Shown here in pieces: positions 56,601 through 64,000 of a DNA stretch of 64,000 nucleotides. The notes beneath the pieces are model-generated. The model worked only from the letters and a program-made list of their open reading frames with translations, was not told the origin of the DNA and searched no databases. The stretch is from Apostichopus japonicus (lineage: Eukaryota; Echinodermata; Holothuroidea; Aspidochirotida; Stichopodidae): assembly GCF_037975245.1 (NCBI RefSeq), contig NC_092577.1, forward strand, positions 25,791,398-25,855,397. Reading direction: 5' to 3'. Both the position numbers and the translations under genes were made by a program. How positions within the stretch are numbered: position 1 is the stretch's first letter; each line of letters starts with the position of its first letter.

Positions 56601-56662
56601 CACATTCCATTTATCGGTAACGCAATATCTATTAATCGGTCTCGCACAGTCGATTTACCGGT
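53608..56662 (+). repeat. 3,055-bp tandem duplicate (block c copy 2 plus block a copy 3)
   Basis: Exact-length copy of 50,553-53,607. Offset 3,055 holds for all markers tested: 51,823 to 54,878, 52,043 to 55,098, 52,221 to 55,276 and 52,788 to 55,843. It carries both GGTACCGTACATTCG units (about 55,341 and 55,451) and the ACAGTCG variant near 56,647. The left junction is visible as GATTTACCGGTACCGCACAATCG near 53,595-53,615, against GATTTATCGGCACCGCACAATCG at the corresponding 50,540-50,560. Confidence 0.9.
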
Positions 56663-59320
56663 ACCGCACATTCTATTTATCGGTATCGCACAATCGATTA
56701 ATCGGTCTCGCACATTCGATTTATCGGTATCGCGCATTCGATTTATCGGTATCGCACATTCCATTTATCGGTAACGCAATATCTATTAATCGGTCTCGCA
56801 CATTCGATTTACCGGTATCGCACTTTCGATTTATCGGTCCCGCACATTCGATTTATCGGTACCGCAATATCGATTTATCGGTACCGCACATTCGATTTAT
56901 CGGTACCGCAATATCGATTTATCGGTATCGCACATTCGATTTACTGGTATCGCACATTCGATTTATCGGCACCGCACATTCGATTTATCGGTACCGCACA
57001 TTCGATTTATCGGTATCGTAAATTCGATTTATCGTTATCGCACGTTAGATTTATCGGTTCAGCACATTCGATTTATCGGTACCGCAATATCGATTAATCG
57101 GTCTCGCACATTCGATTTATCGGTAGCAATATCGATTAATTGGTATCGCACATTCCATTTATCGGTATCGTACATTCGATTTATCGGCACTGCATATTAG
57201 ATTTATCGGCACGGCACATTCGATTTATCGGTACCGCACATTCAATTTATCGGTATCGCACAATCGATTTATCGGTACCGCACATTCGACTTATCGGTAT
57301 CGTAAATTTAATTTATCGGTATCGCGCATTCGATTAAACGGTATCGCGCATTCGATTTATCGGTAACGCACTTTCGATTAATCGGTACCGCACATTCGAT
57401 TTATCGGTACCGCACATTCTATTTATCGGTATCGCACAATCGATTAATCGGTCTCGCACATTCGATTTATCGGTAGCGCACAATCGATTTATCGGTATCG
57501 CACATTCCATTTATCGGTAACGCAATATCTATTAATCGGTCTCGCACATTCGATTTACCGGTACCGCACATTCTATTTATCGGTATCGCACAATCGATTA
57601 ATCGGTCTCGCACATTCGATTTATCGGTATCGCGCATTCGATTTATCGGTATCGCACATTCCATTTATCGGTAACGCAATATCTATTAATCGGTCTCGCA
57701 CATTCGATTTACCGGTATCGCACAATCGATTTATCGGTCCCGCACATTCGATTTATCGGTACCGCAATATCGATTTATCGGTATCGCACATTCGATTTAC
57801 AGGTATCGCACTTTCGATTTATCGGTCCCGCACAATCGATTTATCGGTACCGCAATATCGATTTATCGGTACCACACATTCGATTTATCGGTACCGCAAT
57901 ATCGATTAATCGGTATCGCACATTCCATTTATCGGTATCGCACTTTCGATTTACCGGTATCGCACATACGATTTATCAGCACCGCACATTCGATTTATCG
58001 GTACCGCAATATCGATTTATCGGTAACGCACATTCGATTAAACGGTATCGCACTTTCGATTTATCGGTAGCGCACAATCGATTTATCGGTATCGCACATT
58101 CCATTTATCGTGATCGCACATTCGATTTACCGGTATCGCACTTTCGATTTATCGGTCCCGCACAATCGATTTATCGGTACCGCACATTCGATTTATCGGT
58201 ACCGCACATTCGATTTATCGGTACCGCACATTCGATTTATCGGTACCGCAATATCGATTTATCGGTCTCGCACAATCGACTTATCGGTACCGCAATATCG
58301 ATTTATCGGTACCGCACATTCGATTTATCGGTACCGCAATATCGATTTATCCGTACCGCACATTCGATTTATCGGTATCGCGCATTCGATTTATCGGTAC
58401 CGCAATATCGATTTATCGGTACCGCACAATCGATTTATTGGTTCCGCAATATCGATTTATCGGTACCGCACAATCGATTTATCGGTACCGCACATTCGAT
58501 TTTTCGGTATCGCGCATTCGATTTATCGGTACCGCACTTTCCATTTATCGGTACCGCACAATCGATTTATCGGTACCGCACAATCGATTTATCGGTACCG
58601 CACGTTCTATTTATCGGTATCGCACGTTCGATTTATCGTTTTCACTCGTTCGATTTATCGGTACCGCACATTCGATTTACTGGTTCCGCACATACGATTT
58701 ATCAGTACCGCTCATTCGACTTATCGGTATCGTAAATTTAATTTATCGGTATCGCGCATTCGATTTATCGGTATCGCACCTTTGATTTATCGGTACCGCA
58801 CAATCGATTTATCGGTACCGCAATATCGATTAATCGGTCTCGCACATTCGATTTATCGGTAACAATATCGATTAATCGGTATCGCACATTCCATTTATCG
58901 GTATCGCGCATTCGATTTATCGGTAACGCACTTTCGATTAATCGGCACGGCACATTCGATTTATCGGTACCGCACATTCAATTTATCGGTATCGCACATT
59001 ACATTTATTGGTATCTTACATTCGATTTACCGGTATCGCGAATTCGATTTATCGGTACCGCACATTCGACTTATCGGTACCGCAATATCGATTTATCGGT
59101 ATCGCACATTCGATTTACCGGTACCGCAATATCGATTTATCGGTATCGCACATTCGATTTACCGGTATCGCACTTTCGATTTATCGGTACCGCACAATCG
59201 ATTTATCGCTACCGCAATATAGATTTATCGTTACCGCACATTCGATTTATCGGTACCGCAATATCGATTTATCGGTATCGTACATTCGATTTACCGGTAT
59301 CGCACATTCGATTTATCGGC
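56663..59320 (+). repeat. Block b, copy 2
   Basis: Constant-offset (8,768 bp) copy of 47,895-50,552, including the internal 900-bp repeat (markers at 56,567 and 57,467). Substitutions relative to copy 1 include CACAATCG near 57,721 for CACTTTCG near 48,953. At its left edge the sequence leaves block a in the same way as at 47,895 (GGTACCGCACATTCTATTT), so the a-to-b junction has been copied as a piece. Confidence 0.88.
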
Positions 59321-60430
59321 ACCGCACAATCGATTGATCGGTACCGCACATTCGATTTATAGGTATCGCTCATTCGATTTATCGGTATCGCACAATCGAT
59401 TAATCGGTCTCGCACATTCGATTAATCGGTATCGCACAATCGATTTATCGGTACCGCAAAATCGATTTACCGGTAACGCATATTCAATTTATCGGCACCG
59501 CACATTCGATTTATCGGTAACGCAATATCGATTTATCGGTATCTCACATTCTATTTACCGGTATCGCATTTTCGATTTTTCGGTCCCGAACAATCGATTT
59601 ATCGGTACCGCACATACGATTGATCGGTACCGCACATTTGATTTATCGTTATCGCACATTCGATTTATCGGTACAGCAATATCGATTTATCGGTACCGCA
59701 CAATTGATTGATCGGTACCGCACAATCGATTTATTGGTACCGCACATTCGATTTATCGGTATCGCACGTTCGATTTATCGGTAGCAATATCGATTAATCG
59801 GTATCACACATTCCATTTATCGGTCCCGCACAATCGATTTATAGGTATCGCAATATCGATTAATCGGTAGCAATATCGATTAATCGGTATCGCACATTTC
59901 ATTTATCGGTATCGCACATTCGATTTACCGGTATCGCACATACGATATATCTGCACCGCAATATCAATTTATGGGTAACGCACATTCGATTTATCGGTAA
60001 CGCACATTAGATTTATCGCACATTCCATTTATCGGTAGCAATATCGATTAATCGGTCTCGCACATTCGATTTATCGGTAGCAATATCGATTAATCGGTAT
60101 CGCACATTTCATTTATCGGTATCGCACATTCGATTTACCGGTATCGCACATACGATATATCTGCACCGCAATATCAATTTATGGGTAACGCACATTCGAT
60201 TTATCGGTAACGCACATTAGATTTATCGCACATTCGATTTATCGGTACCGCACTTTCATTTATCGGTACCGCACAATCGATTTATCGGTACCGCACATTC
60301 GATTTATCGGTATCGCACATTCGATTTACCGGTATCGCACATTCGATTTATCGGCACCGCACATTCGATTTATCGGTACCGCAACATCGATATATCGGTA
60401 TCGCACATTCGATTTATCGGTACCGCACAT
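59321..60430 (+). repeat. Block c, copy 3
   Basis: Third copy of block c, with the 210-bp internal duplication (CACATTTCATTTATCGG near 59,893 and 60,103) and the 16-bp monomers retained. It lacks one 22-bp monomer near 59,600 and carries GATTAATCGGTATCGC near 59,412 where copies 1 and 2 have GATTTATCGGTAGCGC. It ends with GGTAACTTAAATTCG near 60,440, after which the array does not continue as block a. Confidence 0.85.
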
Positions 60431-63400
60431 TCGATTTATCGGTAACTTAAATTCGATTTATCGTTATCGCACGTTCGATTTATCGGTTCAGCACATTCGA
60501 TTTATCGGTACCGCAATATCGATTAATCGGTCTCGCACAATCGATTTATCGGTATCGCACATTCCATTTATCGGTATCGTAGATTCGATTTACCGGTATC
60601 GCACATTCGATTTATCGGCACTGCACATTAGATTTATCGGCACGGCACATTCGATTTATCGGTACCGCACATTCAATTTATCGGTATCGCACAATCGATT
60701 TATCGTTACCGCACATTCGATTTATCCGTACCGCAATATCGATTTATCGGTATCGCACATTCGATTAACCGGTAACGCAAATTCGATTTATCGACACCGC
60801 ACATTCGATTCATCGGTACCGCAATATCGATTTATCGGTCCCGCACAATCGATTAATCGGTACCGCACATTCGATTTATCGGTACCGCACATTCGATTTA
60901 TCGGTATCGCACTTTCGATTTATCGGTCCCGCACAATCGATTAATCGGTACCGCACATTCGATTTATCGGTACCGCACATTCGATTTATCGGTACCGCAC
61001 CATCGATTAATCGGTCCCGCACATACGATTTATCGGTACCGCACATTTGATTTATCGTTATCGCACATTTGATTTATCGGTACCGCAATATCGATTTATC
61101 GGTCCCGCACATTCGATTTATCGGTACCGCACATTCGATTTATCGGCACTGCAATATCGATTTATCGGTATCGCACATTCGATTTATCGGTACCGCAATA
61201 TCGATTTATCGGTAGCGCACAATCGATTTATCGGTACCGCACATTCGATTTATCGGTATCGCGCATTCGATTTATCGGTACCGCACTTTCGATTTATCGG
61301 TACCGCACAATCGATTTATCGGTACCGCACAATCGATTTACCGGTAACGCACATTCGATTTATCGGCACCGCACATTCGATTTATCGGTAACGCAATATC
61401 GATTTATCGGTATCGCACATTCGATTTACCGGTCCCGCACAATCGATTTATAGGTATCGCACAATCGATTAATCGGTCTCGCACATTCGATTTATCGTTA
61501 GCAATATCTATTAATCGGTATCGCACATTCCATTTATCGGTACCGCACATTCGATTTATCGGTACCGCAATATCGATTTATCGGTAGCGCACAATCGATT
61601 TATCGGTACCGCACATTCGATTAATCGGTCTCGCACATTCGATTTATCGTTAGCAATATCTATTAATCGGTATCGCACATTCCATTTATCGGTACCGCAC
61701 ATTCGATTTATCGGTACCGCAATATCGATTTATCGGTCCCGCACAATCGATTTATCGGTACCGCAATATCGATTTATCGGTACCGCACATACGATTGATC
61801 GGTACCGCACAATCGATTTATTGGTACCGCACATTCGATTTATCGATATCGCACGTTCGACTTATCGGTATCGTCAATTTAATTTACCGGTATCGCGCAT
61901 TCGATTAAACGGTATCGCGCATTCGATTTATCGGTAACGCACTTTCGATTAATCGGTACCGCACATTCGATTTATCGGTACCGCACATTCTATTTATCTG
62001 TATCGCACAATCGATTGATCGGTCTCGAACATTCGATTTATCGGTAGCGCACAATCGATTTATCGGTATCGCACATTCCATTTATCGGTAACGCAATATC
62101 TATTAATCGGTCTCGCACATTCGATTCACCGGTATCGCACTTTCGATTTATCGGTCCCGCACAATCGATTTATCGGTACCGCAATATCGATTTATCGGTA
62201 CCGCACATTCGATTTATCGTTACCGCACATTCGATTTATCGGTATCGTAAATTCGATTTATCGTTACCGCACATTCAATTTATCGGTATCGCACAATCGA
62301 TTTATCGGAACCGCACATTCGATTTATCGGTACCGCAATATCGGTTAATCGGTCCCGCACATTCGATTTATCGGTAGCAATATCGATTAATCGGTATCGC
62401 ACATTCCATTTATCGGTATCGTACATTCGATTTACCGGTATCGCACATTCCATTTATCGGCACTGCACATTAGATTTATCGGCACGGCACATTCGATTTA
62501 TCGGTACCGCACATTCAATTTATCGGTATCGCACAATCGATTTATCGGTACCGCACATTCGATTAATCGGTATCGCACGTTCGATTTATCATTATCGCAC
62601 ATTACATTTATTGGTATCTTACATTCGATAATCCGGTATCGCGAATTCGATTTATCGGTACCGCACATTCGATTTATCGGTACCGCAATATCGATTTATC
62701 GGTATCGCACATTCGATTTACCGGTAACGCACATTCGATTTATCGGTACCGCACATTCGATTTATCGGTACCGCAATATCGATTTATCGGTATCGCACAT
62801 TCGATTTACCGGTATCGCACTTTCGATTTATCGGTACCGCACAATCGATTTATCGGTACCGCACATTCGATTTATCGGTACCGCAATATGGATTTATCGG
62901 TAACGCACATTCGATTAAACGGTATCGCACATACGATTTATCGACAGCGCACAATCGATTTATCGGTATCGCAATATCGATTTATCGGTAACGCACATAC
63001 GATTAAACGGTATCGCACATTCGATTTATCGATAGCGCACAATCGATTTATCGGTATCGCACATTCGATTTATCGGTAACAATATCGATTAATCGATATC
63101 GCACATTCCATTTATCGGTATCGCACATTCGATTTACCGGTATCGCACATACGATATATCTGCACCGCAATATCAATTTATGGGTAACGCACATTCGATT
63201 TATCGGTAACGCACATTAGATTTATCGGCACCGCACATTCGATTTATCGGTAACGCAATATCGATTTATCGGTATCGCACATTCGATTTACCGGTACCGC
63301 ATTTTCGATTTATCGGTACCGCACAATCGATTTATCGGTACCGCAATATCGATTTATCGGTACCGCACATACGATTGATCGGTACCGCACATTTGATTTA

Positions 63401-64000
63401 TCGTTATCGCACATTCGATTTATCGGTCCGGCACAATCGATTTATCGATACCGCACATTCGACTTATCGGTATCGTCAATTTAATTTACCGGTATCGCGC
63501 ATTCGATTAAACGGTATCGCGCATTCGATTTATCGGTAACGCACTTTCGATTAATCGGTACCGCACATTCGATTTATCGCTACCGCACATTCTATTTATC
63601 GGTATCGCACAATCGATTAATCGGTCTCGAACATTCGATTTATCGGTAGCGCACAATCGATTTATCGGTATTGCACATTCCATTTATCGGTAACGCAATA
63701 TCTATTAATCGGTCTCGCACATTCGATTCACCGGTATCGCACTTTCGATTTATCGGTCCCGCACAATCGATTTATCGGTACCGCAATATCGATTTATCGG
63801 TACCGCACATTCGATTTATCGTTACCGCACATTCGATTTATCGGTATCGTAAATTCGATTTATCGTTATCGCACGTTCGATTTATCGGTTCAGCACATTC
63901 GATTTATCGGAACCGCACATTCGATTTCTCGGTACCGCAATATCGGTTAATCGGTCCCGCACATTCGATTTATCGCTACCGCAATATCGATTAATCGGTA
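60431..64000 (+). repeat. Mosaic satellite with 152-bp and 1,602-bp repeats
   Basis: A 152-bp local repeat (GCAATATCTATTAATCGG at 61,501 and 61,653; seven monomers minus 2) is followed by a 1,602-bp repeat: 61,861-62,270 matches 63,463-63,872, sharing the TCGTCAATTTAATTTACCGG variant, GTCTCGAACATTCG and GATTCACCGG. 1,602 is 73 monomers minus 4 bp. A segment resembling part of block c (GATATATCTGCACC, TTATGGGTAACGC, CATTAGATTT) lies near 63,150. The array runs off the window edge. No gene is present. Confidence 0.78.

Larger units (their letters stand above)
1..64000 (+). repeat. 22-bp satellite array filling the window
   Basis: A head-to-tail tandem repeat runs across the entire window. The 22-bp consensus on this strand is CGATTTATCGG (positions 1-11) followed by TACCGCACATT (12-22). 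All monomers I read have the same orientation. Common substitutions are T14 for C14 (TATCGC), CCC, CTC, AAC or AGC at 13-15, CAAT, ATAT or CATA at 19-22, TAAT at 5-8, and TACCGG at 6-11. The consensus is about 45% G+C with three CpGs per unit. It contains two overlapping dyads, CGAT-TT-ATCG (1-10) and CGGTACCG (9-16). There is no gene, transposon, RNA gene or unique spacer in any stretch. Such arrays are typical of eukaryotic heterochromatin; I do not recognise the family and cannot assign function or species. Confidence 0.98.

Noticed and set aside
1-64000. CRISPR array
   Set aside because: Repeats are contiguous with no unique spacers, and there are no cas genes.
1-64000. Telomeric or rDNA-spacer repeat
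   Set aside because: The 22-bp unit has no G-rich telomere-like core, and no rRNA sequence is present.
1-64000. Exact CENP-B box
   Set aside because: The TTCG....A half is present, but CGGG at the required spacing is not; I saw no full match.
1-64000. 11-bp sub-repeat inside the monomer
   Set aside because: The halves CGATTTATCGG and TACCGCACATT do not resemble each other directly or as reverse complements.
1-64000. Prokaryotic or phage origin
   Set aside because: There are no genes, ribosome-binding sites or operon structure, and a 64-kb satellite array is not known from such genomes.

Overview
The whole window is one uninterrupted satellite-DNA array. From the first base to the last it is a head-to-tail tandem repeat with a 22-bp monomer: positions 1-11 are CGATTTATCGG and positions 12-22 are TACCGCACATT. 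At 22 bp per unit, 64 kb holds roughly 2,900 monomers (length divided by period, not a count). I found no inverted monomers, no unique sequence, no transposable element, no RNA gene and no credible protein-coding gene. The array continues past both window edges.

Organism: an array this long, with nested higher-order repeats (HORs), points to eukaryotic heterochromatin (centromeric, pericentromeric, subtelomeric or B-chromosome type) in a long-read assembly. I do not recognise the monomer and cannot name a taxon. The consensus has three CpGs per 22 bp and most are retained, which argues against heavy germline CpG methylation of this locus; that is an inference.

Monomer classes: variation is concentrated at positions 13-15 (ACC, ATC, CCC, CTC, AAC, AGC) and 19-22 (CATT, CAAT, ATAT, CATA). 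CGAT, ATCGG and CGCA are much more constant. Odd-length units (20, 21 and 16 bp) and an A/T-rich unit with TAAATTTAATTTA act as markers for aligning larger blocks.

Layout: 1-3,023 is a block that recurs at 18,792-22,000. 1,510-3,896 is a 1,514-bp HOR. 3,340-10,003 is a 3.3-kb unit in two tandem copies. 10,004-14,220 holds 1.2-1.8-kb units. 14,221-16,500 is a dispersed copy of the 1.7-5.2 kb interval. 16,500-18,791 has short local duplications. 22,001-25,038 has 1,012-bp and 440-bp HORs (46 and 20 monomers). 25,039-29,440 has a 2,695-bp spaced repeat. 28,111-37,222 is a 4,556-bp direct tandem duplication with 1,949-bp units nested inside. 37,223-43,197 is a mosaic with 417-bp and 546-bp repeats. 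43,198-44,370 is a 484-bp HOR (exactly 22 monomers). 44,371-46,075 is transitional. 46,075-60,430 has the block order a-b-c-a-c-a-b-c. 60,430-64,000 is a mosaic with a 1,602-bp repeat.

No genes act together here. What the window records is array growth by repeated unequal exchange or amplification at several scales. Long forward open frames exist only because the consensus lacks forward stop codons and 22 is not a multiple of 3, so all frames pass through the same repeat; I annotate none as CDS. Repeat offsets were found by matching marker variants and shared translated segments by eye. Block edges are good to about one monomer unless marked approximate.
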